From: Branchiostoma floridae
Taxonomy: Eukaryota > Chordata > Leptocardii > Amphioxiformes > Branchiostomatidae
Length of the DNA stretch: 64,000 nucleotides
NCBI RefSeq assembly: GCF_000003815.2
Contig: NW_023365820.1
Span: 281,753-345,752, forward strand
Direction of reading: 5' to 3'
In this document: in pieces, positions 33,835 to 45,548 of the stretch
How positions within the stretch are numbered: position 1 is the first letter of the stretch
Layout of the letters: every line of letters begins with the position of its first letter
Position numbers and translations under genes: made by a program
The notes under the pieces: model-generated
The model's input: only the letters and a program-made list of their open reading frames with translations
Told to the model about the DNA's origin: nothing
Database searches by the model: none

Positions 33835-35825
33835 CAGGTGTTGACCTCCTTGAGGCAGATTCTTGTTGAGTGGAGTTTTGTGTGGTATGAAAAATGCAGC
33901 ATCGCCAAGGGGTCAACTTAAAGGCATTATTTGTCTCAGTGGGAAAGTTATCTGGGTAGGAGTGGCTAGTTGAACTTTTTCAGACACACAAAAAGAGCCG
34001 GAACTTACTGCCACAGATCGCGTGCTGTTCCATAGCCGGCTATATTCCTCTGGCCGGCTTACTCCTCTATTTGTTCCATTTCTACGATTTTCCCAGAGAT
34101 CCGGAGTCTGTTAGAGACTAAGTAAAAGTAACGAGAGGTGTTCAACTGCTCAAGGCAGACTCCTGATGAGTTCATCATGAAGTTTTGTGTCGTATTATGA
34201 ATGATAAATCGCCAAAGGACCAAGTTAGCAGCATTATCTATCTCAATGTGAAAGTTATTTTTGTGTGGGTGGACCTGTTCAAAGCGGATTCCTGGTGATG
34301 AGTTGATCATGAGCTTTTGTGTCGTATTATGAATGATAAATCGCCAAAGGACCAAGTTAGTAGCATTATCTATATCAGTGTGAAAGTTATCTGTGTGGGA
34401 GTGGCTAACTTTGTGGTAAGCTGAACATTTTTCCGACACACTAATAGAGCCGGAACTTATTGCCACAGTATAAGTTATTAGAGGTGTTGAACTGCTCAAG
34501 GCAGATTCCTGATGAGTTGATCATTATGTTTTGTGTCGTATTATGAATGATAAATTACTAAAGGACCAAGTTAGCGGCATTATCCATCTCAGTGTGAAAG
34601 TTATCTCTGTGTGCGGCTAACTCTGTGGTATAAGTAGAGCTTTGTTCAAGCGGTCGGAACCTAGTAACAATAAATATAACAAGTGTTGACCAATCAAAGC
34701 AGATTCATAATGAGCTGAGGTCTTTTGTCGCATGATGAATGATACATCGCACAGGGACCATCTTAACGGAATCAATTGTCTTAGTGCTAAAGTTATCTGT
34801 GGGGGGGGGGGGGTGTAACTTTGTTTCAAGTTGGGCTTTTGTTTCAACGCACAGGCTTAGTGTTCCATTATATGTAACGAGACGTGTTGACCTACTTAAA
34901 GCAGATTCTTGATGAGTTGATTTCTTGTGTCATGATAAATGATGCATCGCAAAGTGACAAACGTAACAGAATTAATTGTCTCAGCTTGAAAGTTATCTGT
35001 GTGTGTGTGTGGCTAATGTTGTTGCAAGTTAAGCTTTTTTTCAACATAGCCAAATCTAAGTGTTCCATTATATATGACTAGAGATGATGACCTACTCAAA
35101 ACAGATTCCTGAGGTTGATGTTTTGTGTTGTATGGAGAATCATACATCGCCATTGGACCATCTTAATAATATCAATTGTCTCAGTGTGATAGTTATCTAA
35201 ATTTGAATGGCTAACTTTGTTGCAAGTTGAGCTTTTCTTCAACACAGCCAAAGTTTAGTGTTCCATTATATGTAACGAGAGGTGTTGACCTACTCAAAGC
35301 AGATTCCTGAGGTTGATTTTTTATGTCGTGTGATAGTTATCTAAATTTGAATGGCTAACTTTGTTGCAAGTTGAGCTTTTCTTCAACACAGTCGAAGCTT
35401 AGTGTTCCATTATATGTAGCGAGAGGTGTTGACCTACTCAATGCAGATTCTTTATGACTTATGGTTTGTGTTTTATGATGAATGATGCATCACAAAGGGA
35501 CCAAATTAGCAGCATTGTCTCAGTGTGAAAGTTATATGTGGGTGGGTGGCTAACTTAAGCGCAAATTTAGCTTTTGTTTCAACAAAGCCGAGGCTTAGTA
35601 TTCCATTATGTGTAACGAGAGGTGTTGACCTACTGAAAATAGGGTTTTGATAAGTGGGGGTTTGGTGTCATAAGTGTATAAGAATGATACAGCACAAGGG
35701 GACAAACTTAATGGCATTGTCTCAGTGTGAAAGTTATCTGTGCGTGGGTGGCCAATTCTGTGGCAAGTCGAACTTTCTTTCCAACACGCAAAAAGAGCAA
35801 CAACTTTCCGTCTTAGTATAACATA
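33835..35825 (+). repeat. satellite-like array of ~200-bp units, about ten copies
   Basis: Units open with AGAGGTGTTGACCTACTCAA or a variant at about 33835, 34134, 34270, 34480, 34682, 34880, 35080, 35278, 35422 and 35618. Typical spacing is 196-202, with shortened units of about 136 and 144 and one expanded unit of about 300. Each carries GAATGATAAATCGCCAAAGG, CTCAGTGTGAAAGTTATCTG and, in later units, TAGTGTTCCATTATATGTAA. Confidence 0.92.
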
Positions 35826-35829
35826 TGAA

Positions 35830-37035
35830 TGAAGAATTTTTTTTGCAAATATATGCTCCTATAAATCATAGAATTGAAGCACAATTACAATGACTAATAT
35901 GGCATGTTACTAGATTTACAATGACTATGTACATTTTCATACGTTATCATTTATGTATTATGTAGGAACAGAACCATATTCTATATATAGCAATCCGTAA
36001 AATTCCATGTAAAGACAAAATGTATAAATACCCTTCTAATAGTGATGATGAAATAATTGAGCATAGTTTCGTACAGTCACCAAATTGTCAAAAGGTGTCT
36101 TGAGTTTTTCGTTGATAAAACTTGCGAGTTTGTCTAAAACATTCTTTCATAAATCTCTAGAATGTAAAAGTGAGTCACAGGAAATCTTAGTATAGTCACA
36201 AAGTGTTGCAATATAACGCTTGACTTCAAACTCTTGTCAGTTAACAACACAGTCATGTTGACAAGCGTTTTTTTTTTTCATTCGTTACCTTGTTATCATC
36301 AATGCTCATAGATTTGAAAGGAATGTAGAACTATTACACTTTCTTCCCGATTCGTGATCAGAACAGCTTGGTATTTCCTCAGATTCCATCCGTTCTGGAT
36401 TTCAAAGGAAATTAAGAGGAAATAGTCTCTATAAGTTATTGATAGCTTGTGTCGAGTTAGTGCAATTGATCTATGGCCAATAGTCACAATTGCGCATGTA
36501 TGACCTTACTGGGGCTATAGAGACTAATTGTGGCCTAGACTATCGTTAGAGTAATGTCATCGATTATCATTGGTGTAAACTGATCCAAGTTCCGTCACAG
36601 GCTTAAATGTTGGGCACTTAAGAAAAAGACAATTTGCATTCATTTCCTCAGTTCACGCAGGTACCTATAAGTATCTAGTTTCGGTTAAAGTCGTCGTATA
36701 TAGGAAGGTAGGTACAGGCTGAAGTTCTGTGACTAAGGAAAACCATTAGGTTGAGGACATGTAACAAATTCAGTAAAATGGATAAGGGCAATTATTGCTG
36801 TGAGCGACTTAAACCTTATAATCAAAATGTGAAATTAACGGATTATTTCCATCCTTTCATAAATTTTGCAAATGCAAAAGTGAGTAGAAGAAAAACGTAT
36901 GCACCAGGGCTCCAAATCGAACTGTGAAATAAAATAGAACCCCCTCCCATTTAAAAAAGGACAAAAAACTTAAGCTTCTTATCTTATCAAGCCGTCGGCA
37001 AATATGAATGTTGAGCAAATATGATATATTCACGT
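35830..37035. other. no gene seen
   Basis: AT-rich, no coding or repeat structure recognised. Confidence 0.45.
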
Positions 37036-37036
37036 A

Positions 37037-37241
37037 GGGCGCAATCACTTAGGTCGTGCGATCGTCATACCATTTTGGTGTCATGGGAATTTCAAGCAGG
37101 CCTTGACAGAACAAACCCTCTGAATTAAAGAAAAAACATTATGTGTTCCAAGGCTGTTTTGCGAGAGACGTACATTTTTACCTTCCAACTTGCCCGAAGT
37201 TAGCGATCGTACGACGATCGCACGACTTATGTGACCGCGCC
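37037..37241. mobile_element. MITE with ~30-bp terminal inverted repeats
   Basis: Left end GGGCGCAATCACTTAGGTCG, then TGCGATCGTC. Right end GACGATCGCACGACTTATGT, then GACCGCGCC. The pairing is near perfect across about 30 bases. No coding content. Confidence 0.75.
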
Positions 37242-37675
37242 TTTATCAAGTATTATGCAGTTCCATCACAGAACGTCGTATTCTCATCAATTAATATGAA
37301 GAACAGTTTGAAATTAATAATGGTGTACTTCCAGCAGAGTTATTATTGACTAGCCGTCATCCAGCGAAACGCTTAAGTGCTTGTAAAATAGTTATCGACA
37401 TCTGAAATTAACTTCACGTTTGAGAACTCACACTGTTGTACTGGCGTCCGATTCATCTTACGTTCAATACTTTTGTCCTCCAGGTCTAAAAATGCAGTCA
37501 TGCTTGACCATCTAAAGGAGATACGTCCCTCAGGAGTTGGACTTAAGCTTCCAAGTGGTGAAAGTATCGGGATTTATCTGCCAATGGCGCCCGGGTGTCT
37601 TGTCAGAAGTTATTCTTGGTAATGGAGTTCCCGTCTGATGGAACAGGAGAACAGGAATGTTGGTATGCCTGGAGG

Positions 37676-37719
37676 ACTTGTTGGTATGCTTGACGGACCC
37701 GTCAGGCATACCAACAAGT
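37676..37719. repeat. 44-bp near-perfect hairpin
   Basis: ACTTGTTGGTATGCTTGACG pairs with CGTCAGGCATACCAACAAGT around a loop of only a few bases, with one G-T wobble. A partial direct copy of the left arm (GTTGGTATGCCTGG) lies just upstream. Confidence 0.85.
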
Positions 37720-38001
37720 TCACCGCAACGAATTTGATACTGGCATGAACCTTTCTTTTACTGACTTTAAGATAAGGATATCTCGTAAAAAAACACATCT
37801 GAAACTACCCTTCGGCAACGTTTCAATGTAAAAACGGACATTCAGGGTAAAACGAAACGAGCTATGTATACCAAGTTGTATGACTCGCTCTATGACCAGG
37901 AACAACGTTTCAACTCCTCGATCTATAGCATCAACGATCAAATCTTGATAATTGTAGAACATGCTTAAATTGCTAAAACAAATGACTGAATATATGATTA
38001 G

Positions 38002-38003
<2 letters not shown>

Positions 38004-38064
<61 letters not shown>

Positions 38065-38078
38065 TAAATATATATATT
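38004..38078. repeat. TA microsatellite
   Basis: About 55 bases of pure TA, then TACATATATAAATATATATA. Confidence 0.95.
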
Positions 38079-38117
38079 TAGTGAGAGAGAGAATGAGAGA
38101 GAGAGTACTCCGTGATT

Positions 38118-38215
38118 CAAAAGCTGGCTTTCTGACTAAACTTTGTGTCCTTGGGAGAGGCACTTAACACGATTTTTCCCAGTCTACCCAGGTGTAAAAA
38201 CGGGCGAGAGGATTG
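38118..38215 (+). mobile_element. SINE tail fragment
   Basis: GTGTCCTTGGGAGAGGCACT, TAACACGATTTTTCCC and CTACCCAGGTGTAAAAACGG match the SINE tail at 26640-26720. The tRNA head is degraded. Confidence 0.6.
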
Positions 38216-40050
38216 GACAGATAAAGGCTGTAGAGGTAGAGGGTCGAGCTCTGTCTTCCAATGCCTCATAGACACGGTGAATTACAACAACTAATGGCAC
38301 CAATGGCTAGAGGACTATCTTAACCATTGCCTTTTCTTCAGGTAATACTGTCCTACGGTGTAACGTCCCCAGAGTTATATATTGCGATTAAGTTGATGCT
38401 GGAGTATTTATATTAAGTCTATCTGGCGTCACCGAAACTATTAAACGCAACCGCACATTCAATAGAGTGTCACACATCCCCACTATTCTACAGCACCGTT
38501 TAAAGCAGTAATACGCACCGGTAATAACACTGACACAAATTACAGGCCCAGCCTAAATTACAACAGTTCCAATAAGCCACGGAAAGCATATATCCATGTA
38601 TATAAGTGGTATTAATGACAGCAATCACACACGGCACGTCCAAGGCTATAGAACAGTATTACCGTCACGTATAAGAGTGGTGATTCTAGGCCCCCTAGTT
38701 GACCTCCAGACGTGAGGTCTTTGGGGGGCAAGGACGCTTTAGCAAATGATCGATGCGCCATTTTAGCTGTAGAATGGGTCCATCAATGCCGAATCTTCGG
38801 GGATATATTAGAAGTACTGCAGATATAAAAAGGTAAGAAGTTATATTGCAACTATTCGTTGGACATGTATAACAACTTTTTATGACTATGATTTATGACT
38901 AAGTTAGAATATTAAACTGTAGAATTTTGGGTTATGTTCTTTTTAGGTGATTTTCCACGATGTAAAATCATGGAATATTTCTTTGCGAAGATTCACAGTG
39001 ATAAAAGTAGCTGTGTGTTATATAATGCTTTGGTAACTTCGCCAAATGGTGTATGTTCAGTTTTGCTCTTGTTAGGTGGATGTGGATACATATATGTTTG
39101 ATGTAATAAGTATAGATTGAAAAGCCTGGGATGGATGTAAATGATGTTTTGTGGGTAGGTAATGGTAGGCGTTGGGAATACAACTAAGTTCGTCAGTAGG
39201 CCTGTTGGTGATCTCCTTCAGTACTGCAATGAAACTGTGTAAGTATGTGTATTTGGATGTAGACAGCATAACTCCAGAGTCTGTAGAAGACATTTTATGA
39301 CATTTGAAATCCATATAGGAGTCTGGAAACAAAAGTAAATTATGATGATAGGCCTCCGAGCGGATTCCCACAATATTGCAGAAGGATGTCAAATTTTGAG
39401 GCCACGTTTTCTGGAATGGCAACAATGATAGCTTCTCTAACCGTATAGTAATATTTTTCAAAGGGAAAATGCTTCTGAAATGTCATATTTTAGATGCTCA
39501 TCTACAGTGGTCAGGGGGGCGTTTTAATACACACGGTGTAAATATCTGACAAATTGTTTTACGATATCTTATAGCTCTGCCGCAGTAAGAACTCCACTCT
39601 TGAGTCCTCTTGGCGTATGTCCAGTGGTTTATAGCCACTCCTGGTATAACCCTAGCCAAGTAGACCAATATAAGGTACTTAAATTGCATGAGTGATGGTA
39701 GGTCTTTATATACCAGTTATAAAATAATACACAGAACGTCATTCGATTAAATTTACAAAATGCGTCATAGCAAAACGTCAAGTGCCTTGGAGGCTATTGC
39801 CAACAAATTTAGTTGTTAAACCTCGCGTACAAACTTGTCACACTAAGTGGGGTACTTTGAATTGGCGTTTACACACATGACAAATTAAAAGAAGAACATT
39901 TATTGATTACGAGCAACAATCATTATTAAGTATTATTAATCCGGCTGACGTGTTACGTAAGTTGTAACGTCATCTAGCGGCAGGAATCAAGATCTAAAAG
40001 AATGAAAAGAAATATTCGATTTTCAATTACATCACAATGTCAATAATCCT
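38216..40050. other. intergenic, no gene seen
   Basis: Several minus-strand open frames of 60-130 codons lack any recognised motif or splice support. No repeat shared with other parts of the window was seen. Confidence 0.45.
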
Positions 40051-40054
40051 TTAA

Positions 40055-40994
40055 CCCTCATCCGACCGTAACATTTTTACGACGAATCTGACCGTATGGG
40101 GTCATTTTTGACCCCATTTTGTTTTGCTCATAGACATATTTCTGTTGACTTATTTTGTCATTTCTATGTATTTCCTGTTTCACCAATATATGAAAAATAT
40201 TTTGACAAGTTTTGGTGTCAGTAGTTATTACTCATTATCATAATTTATGCAGAAAATGAGGAGAAACCACATTTGCTCTGAAAATCTACCATACTCAACC
40301 TACCTAAACAATGTTTTGTCTTATCGATTTCTAAACAAAAGTTTTGATGCTGCAATAATGCTTATAGCATAATAATGCTATTAACAAGAAAAAATACAAT
40401 ATTTGTGAAAAGTAACAAATTTATTACTTAATTATGCACCATATTCCGCCATCTAAACACATACATACAATAACTCTTGTCTATTTTCCCGCAAAGATCT
40501 TTCTTGTAGGTTCCTTCTGCACATTCTGTCCATATATTGTTTCTTAATCAATTAGAAACATTTTCACTTTCATCAGCAAATGTAATTAGTGCGTATTATC
40601 ATAATTTATGCATAATGTCGAAAAACTGTGTTTTACACTAAAATACTAAATTTCTTTCAAAATATTCGGTGTTTCATCATCTAAGCAACTATAACTTATT
40701 GCTGTAATAGCAATGGTGAGGAATGCCTGTTATTTTATTGAAATGTCTTGATATTTATGTAATTAATGATTCATAATTGGCTGGGGTCATTTTTGACCCC
40801 ACCGAACCAGGCACAAACTTTCAAGTATAGCTTATACAATAATGGACAAAACTCGGTGAAAAATTGGTAGATGTTGTAAGACATGTATACAAACAAATTC
40901 ATGGAAGGAATTTTTTCTCCGATGAAAAATGTTGCTATGACAGATAAGAATATACGCCTGGGGTCAAAAATGACCCCATACGGTCGGATGAGGG
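40055..40994. mobile_element. TTAA-flanked non-autonomous element, family A (piggyBac-like)
   Basis: Exact TTAA on both sides (40051-40054, 40995-40998). Ends are CCCTCATCCGACCG and CGGTCGGATGAGGG. Next to each end lies the 18-bp palindrome GGGGTCATTTTTGACCCC, which occurs again internally near 40783. A ~23-base insertion separates the left end from its palindrome. AT-rich interior without transposase; 940 bp. Confidence 0.85.
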
Positions 40995-41169
40995 TTAATA
41001 ATATTATGGCTTAAAGAGATAAATACATGCTAAGTTTTAGTGACATAAGCACTTTTAGGAGATCTCGGTTTCAATGTTGACAACGTAGCTGTCCACAGTT
41101 GCCCGCACATGTTGGCCAAAACATTTTTCGAAAGAGTAGCTACCTCGAGTAACCATGGCTTTAAGGTAT

Positions 41170-41430
41170 GCTATCAAAAATAAAGTGTAAAATAATAATG
41201 TCTGCTTCCACTTAAGTTGCCAATAGCATCATAAAATGACGTCATACATGTTTTAGGTATTAGTCGGGTCCGCCATCTTGGGTCCATCAAACTTGACTTT
41301 TCAAAAATGCGTTTTTTTTAGCAAACACAATCACAAATGACATCATAAATAGACTTAAACATTCATAGGAACATGTTTTTATGAAAAAACAGTTAGTTAC
41401 GAATTTTAAGAAATAATGTCGCAACTGTGA
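41170..41430 (+). mobile_element. TTAA family B fragment
   Basis: GCCAATAGCATCATAAAATG, CGCCATCTTGGGTCC and TTACGAATTTTAAG align with 51940-52160 in the same order. Both ends are missing. Confidence 0.6.
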
Positions 41431-42288
41431 ATCCCTCGTAGATGATAGATAGTTACACCAATCGTATAACTTCTTTAACGTTGTGGAATCGCGCTCTTGC
41501 AGTGGTAGCGAGCATGCATACCATGTCCACAATTCCGAAGAATGACGTCGTTCTACGTCATCAATAATCACATCCAAATGTGAATAAGTGAATATTAAAA
41601 CGGATAAGCAGCAAAATCATTTATCAATTTGTTTCTATCAATTCATAGCTATAGGTTATTTTTGTGGGAATATATATTCAATTCTTGAAGTGAATACCCT
41701 ACTTTCCTTGACCTTAAACCTACTTTGATCAAGGACGTTACATAACTTGCTTTGACACTGATAGAATGAAATAAGGTGATGCCGACACCAACATGACTTT
41801 AATTCCTGTGTTTTCCACTTAATAACAAGAGTTTAAAATTCTCTCGGAAGCTAATAAATAAGAAAGAACGAATTACAATTCATCAAAACAATTTTCCCTT
41901 TCCTGAGCCAACGACGATTTGGCATCCACGGAAATTACATGCATTATCTAAAAAGCAAGACTTCAGAATGCCATTCGTTTTCGTGCCGCTCAGTTTCAAC
42001 TTTGTACAGTCATTCCTATATCCATTCAAATCTCCTGCAAGCAAACCTTTTACATTGATTAATGCAATCGCCCCACACTTCTCATCCTCTGGTCAATAAG
42101 TCGTATATATGAAAGTAAAGGCAAGGAGACGGGTTATCCATTATGGCTCCCATTAAGGAAATAAGTAACTGTTTTGGGCCCTCTCTGTTCGAATAAAATG
42201 CACTTGGATTTATGCCTCGTTGGAGAGAGTTCAAGAGCAAGGTTGTGTGAGGAATGTTAAGTGTCCATGTAATCGATACGTAAGGAAC
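41431..42288. other. no gene seen
   Basis: No recognised coding or repeat content. Confidence 0.4.
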
Positions 42289-42548
42289 TATTTCCACTAG
42301 ACGACAATCGCGCTGCGCTCTCACTGAGACCTGAATAGGATATATGTATCCTTCGCTTTCACACTGGGTATTTCATACAAAACGCAAAAGTGTGACTGAG
42401 AAGACAACAAAACACACAAAGTGTAAAAAGATTTTGGTTCTCTATATAATTCGTTGAGGGATACGCCAAATTTATAATTCGTTGAGGGATACGCCAAATT
42501 TAAGGTCGCATTGACCGCGCGGTGAGAGCGCTGTCCAAGTGGAAATGT
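42289..42548. mobile_element. CCACTAG-type MITE, copy 2
   Basis: Ends near TTTCCACTAGACGACAATCG and CCAAGTGGAAA. The core CAACAAAACACACAAAGTGT matches the other copies. An internal ~28-base tandem duplication (TAATTCGTTGAGGGATACGC, twice) is specific to this copy. Confidence 0.75.
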
Positions 42549-42754
42549 GGTATAAGACGACCATAGAATGGGCAGTGCAAAAATCTATGGCTCTGAAATG
42601 TTGGGGGTTTGCGTAATGTCTACATCAATAATGGTAAATTTTAGCCGTGTGATCTGAGAATGGGACCTTTTGGCGGCGGTTGATCTGTCTAGGTGCACTT
42701 GAGATTCTAATCTTCTCGTGTAGACTGGGTCGTTCGTCGTGGAAAGGTGTAAGG

Positions 42755-43214
42755 CCACAGCAAGTAAATTTTATGGATGACATCAGTGCGATCATTGATT
42801 TCGCCTGATGTCAGAAAAAAAATCATACTTGTGTACATATAGAAGTGACACTAGGGAGGTAGCCATGACTGTAGTTGCAGAAGTGAAACTTGTTGGATAG
42901 TTGTAAAATTGCCATCAATATGGAAGCAATGACTGTAGTTGACAGCTTGGCAAATGATACCAGTATACCACACTAGTATCACTTTTACTACACTATAGCT
43001 AATTCACTTCTTTATGATCAATACAAGAATGAAGTTAGTTATAATACGTTAGTTTTGATGCCACGTTTTGTCACTTCAAATCTTATTGCGTTTACGTTTA
43101 TGGTTTCTATTTTGAAAATTCAGCCATCTTGTTTAATTTTCGCATTTTTTTCGCGCTATCTCATTATTTCTGCACTGTGCATAGGATGCCAACCATAAAA
43201 TTTACTTGCTGTGG
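42755..43214. mobile_element. CCACAGCAAGTAAATT-type MITE, copy 2 (complete)
   Basis: Terminal inverted repeats CCACAGCAAGTAAATTTTAT and ATAAAATTTACTTGCTGTGG are perfect over about 22 bases, 460 bp in all. Flanks TGTAAGG and TCTAAGG may be a decayed target duplication. Confidence 0.8.
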
Positions 43215-43484
43215 TCTAAGGAAATATTGCAAGGTCTTTGACTGCGGCAAAAATCCGTTACAACAGTGAGGGAGAATAAGAGCAAGATCGGACTCTAGCT
43301 TCCTTGCTGAGTATCAGCTGAGTGCTCTTGCTCTTGCTCTTGCTGGCAAAAAGTGTAGATGTTGGCATATATTATATTGGCATCCGGTCCATATGTGTTA
43401 CTAGTGTTTTCTTTGGGGGATGTGGGGCGCTTTTGACAAATTAGCGAAAGAAGCTTGGTGGTCGTCATTCCAACGTCCTGATGG

Positions 43485-43530
43485 GTATGTCGTGTAAAGT
43501 GCCTTTCCCAACGGCACAAAGTTAAAGTTA
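43485..43530 (-). mobile_element. SINE tail fragment (reverse)
   Basis: GTCGTGTAAAGTGCCTTTCC followed by CAACGGCACAAAG is the reverse of the SINE tail at 26650-26690. Confidence 0.5.
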
Positions 43531-43876
43531 TGGCGACTATTGAACATGGGTTTTAGCGGTTCTGAGCCCAACAAAACATTTTAACAGTGAAGCAAACAAA
43601 GAGACATAACTATGTGCATTCAACGGATTCTTTTTGCAAGTGACCTAACAATATATTAATATTTAGCAAAAAAAATGGTCATACAAATATATCATATTAA
43701 TGGAAAGCTACCTTTAAGATAGTGCAACCTCCTTATCATGAAAAGGCATGTCACTTGGTGTCTGAAAGAAACTACCTCTCTAAGTGGTATTTTGAAAATG
43801 ACAGCTACGTTGTAACACATGTTAGAAGCTGCACTTTCTATATAGAAACATGTACCCGTCAGAAGTCCAGTGGCTT

Positions 43877-44431
43877 GCCAGAGCTCACCCTCACACTCAG
43901 GGTTGACATCGCGGCAAAGCCTAACGATATCACCCCTGACAATTCAGCCAGGGTATTTGGGTATTTGGGGCGCCCTGCTTATGAATATTAATGAGCTTGC
44001 CTGATTTGTCGCGGGCCAATCAGCGACCGGATTGCAAGTTTCGAACAAACAGCGTACGGCGCGGCGTGTACAAAGATCTGTATATCTTTGCGTGATGGTA
44101 ATGTTTTTTTTTCGCATGCTAGGTCGGTACATGTATACGGTGATGCCGTGGTTACCCTATACCCACAGAACCGACAAATGTTAAATTTGGTACCTGATAA
44201 AGACGTCTGGACGCTGAAAGAACGTTACGCCGGTACTGTTATCTTGCTCTTGAATATTAATGAGTCGCCTTATATGGCGCCTTTCCGAGCTTTCGACAAC
44301 AAAAAGCCGATAGGCTGACAGTTGGTTAGAAGCCACGCCCCAAATACCCAAATACCCTGGCTGAATTGTCAGGGGTGATATCGTTAGGCTTTGCCGCGAT
44401 GTCAACCCTGAGTGTGAGGGTGGCCAGAGCT
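43877..44431. mobile_element. Mutator-like MITE with 9-bp target duplication
   Basis: Element 43886-44422 (537 bp) has perfect 87-bp terminal inverted repeats (43886-43972 and 44336-44422). They begin CACCCTCACACTCAGGGTTG and end GGTATTTGGGTATTTGGGGC then G. GCCAGAGCT flanks both sides (43877-43885 and 44423-44431). Long repeats and a 9-bp duplication are typical of Mutator-like elements. The interior repeats GAATATTAATGAG near each end. No transposase. Confidence 0.9.
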
Positions 44432-44585
44432 ATAAGCCTTGAGTTCGATTCCAGCTGCGTTGCTCACCCGACATGCTGTTGTATTGGAAATGTTTGCATT
44501 GTTTTGGACGGGACGTTAAGCCGTGGTCCACAAGTCCTGTTCATTGTGCAAGTCAAAAGAACTAGGGGGGTTGCGCCACTACAAT
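44432..44585 (+). mobile_element. SINE (3' part; head split by the Mutator-like MITE)
   Basis: GAGTTCGATTCCAGC (B-box) and GGACGGGACGTTAAGCCG belong to a SINE. Its 5' head (about 43860-43885) lies on the other side of the inserted element. Rejoining at one copy of the 9-bp duplication gives a continuous tRNA-like head. Confidence 0.6.
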
Positions 44586-44616
44586 GAACCTGTACAAACT
44601 ATACATAGTGTCTTTC

Positions 44617-44680
44617 TAGCGTCACGATCAGTGGTAGGTAGAATAGCTTCGTAGTGAGTTCGAGACCACTTTTTTTTTCA
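44617..44680 (+). mobile_element. weak tRNA-like SINE head
   Basis: AGTGGTAGGTAGAATAGC and GAGTTCGAGACCAC resemble A and B boxes and are followed by a T-run. Low confidence. Confidence 0.35.
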
Positions 44681-44810
44681 AACTTTTCGCAATTGCTAGA
44701 AGCAAACCTATTTTACTTTCACATATCTGTTCAAGAAAGATATTGTGCAGCCCCTTTAAGTTTTATTTCCACAGCATTTGATGACTTCGTCTGCGAATGA
44801 AAGATAAGAA

Positions 44811-45290
44811 CGGTTATAGTTTATAAACTCGACATACATACTTACACCCCATGCGTCCATTTCATGTATATTGCTAATATCTAATGCCATTTTGTGTTAA
44901 ATCCAGAAAAACCAAAGAAACATTTGTTCATTTTACTAGAAGACAAAGACACTCATCACATAGTCATGGGTAGTGCAGGACTATTTTGTGTCATTAAAAC
45001 TTTTATTGTGACCCCGGGGGCGCCCATCTCAACCAACCCCTTATTTAAGAACAGTTATAGTTTATAAACACGACATACATACGTACACCCCATGCGTCCA
45101 TTTCATGTATTTTGCTAATATCTAATGCCATTTTGTGTTAAATCCAGAAAAACCAAAGAAACATTTGTTCATTTTACTAGAAGACAAGGACACTCATCAC
45201 ATAGTCATGGGTAGTGCAGGACTATTTTGTGTCATTAAAACTTTTATTGGGACCCCAGGGGCGCCCATCTCAACCCCTTATGGCCTACGG
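44811..45290 (+). repeat. tandem duplication of ~240 bp including an exon-like segment
   Basis: GTTATAGTTTATAAACTCGA near 44813 and GTTATAGTTTATAAACACGA near 45053 start two nearly identical units. Both contain TTAAATCCAG followed by AAAAACCAAAGAAACATTTG and end in GCGCCCATCTCAACC. The second continues into the open frame at 45148-45548. Confidence 0.9.
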
Positions 45291-45548
45291 AACAGAGACA
45301 TCCATCACTTAACAGTTATAGTTGCTAGAAGTGATTCCCCAAATGGAGCGTGTTTCCTAAAAGGATACACGGAAAATTTGACGACCGTGCCATTAGCGAA
45401 CAACCGTGTTGGTGGGTGGTCCCTAACGATGGCGTTTGCTACAACCCCCAAGAGAGAAAACGCATGGAGAAGAACATTAGTAACAGTTTGCCATTCAACT
45501 ATGATCACAACTGCTAGTTATGTTTTTATTCCTCTTATCATGGGATGA
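45148..45548 (+). CDS. unrecognised open frame, possible terminal exon or pseudogene
   Basis: An acceptor-like TTAAATCCAG precedes about 133 open codons ending TGA at 45546-45548. The text looks protein-like (LEDKDTHHIVMG, LTVIVARSDSPNGACF, AWRRTLVTVCHS), with mixed composition unlike the flanking AT-rich DNA. I do not recognise a family. The first half is duplicated immediately upstream, where the frame soon stops. It could be a terminal exon, a fragment of an unknown transposon protein or chance. Confidence 0.3.

Noticed and set aside
34059-34499. 146-codon minus-strand frame
   Set aside because: It lies wholly within the ~200-bp satellite and repeats its unit.
33835-35825. CRISPR-like array
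   Set aside because: Units are ~200 bp, diverged and without short identical repeats and unique spacers; the context is eukaryotic.
37720-38163. 147-codon minus-strand frame
   Set aside because: Much of it is Ile-Tyr repeats from the TA microsatellite.
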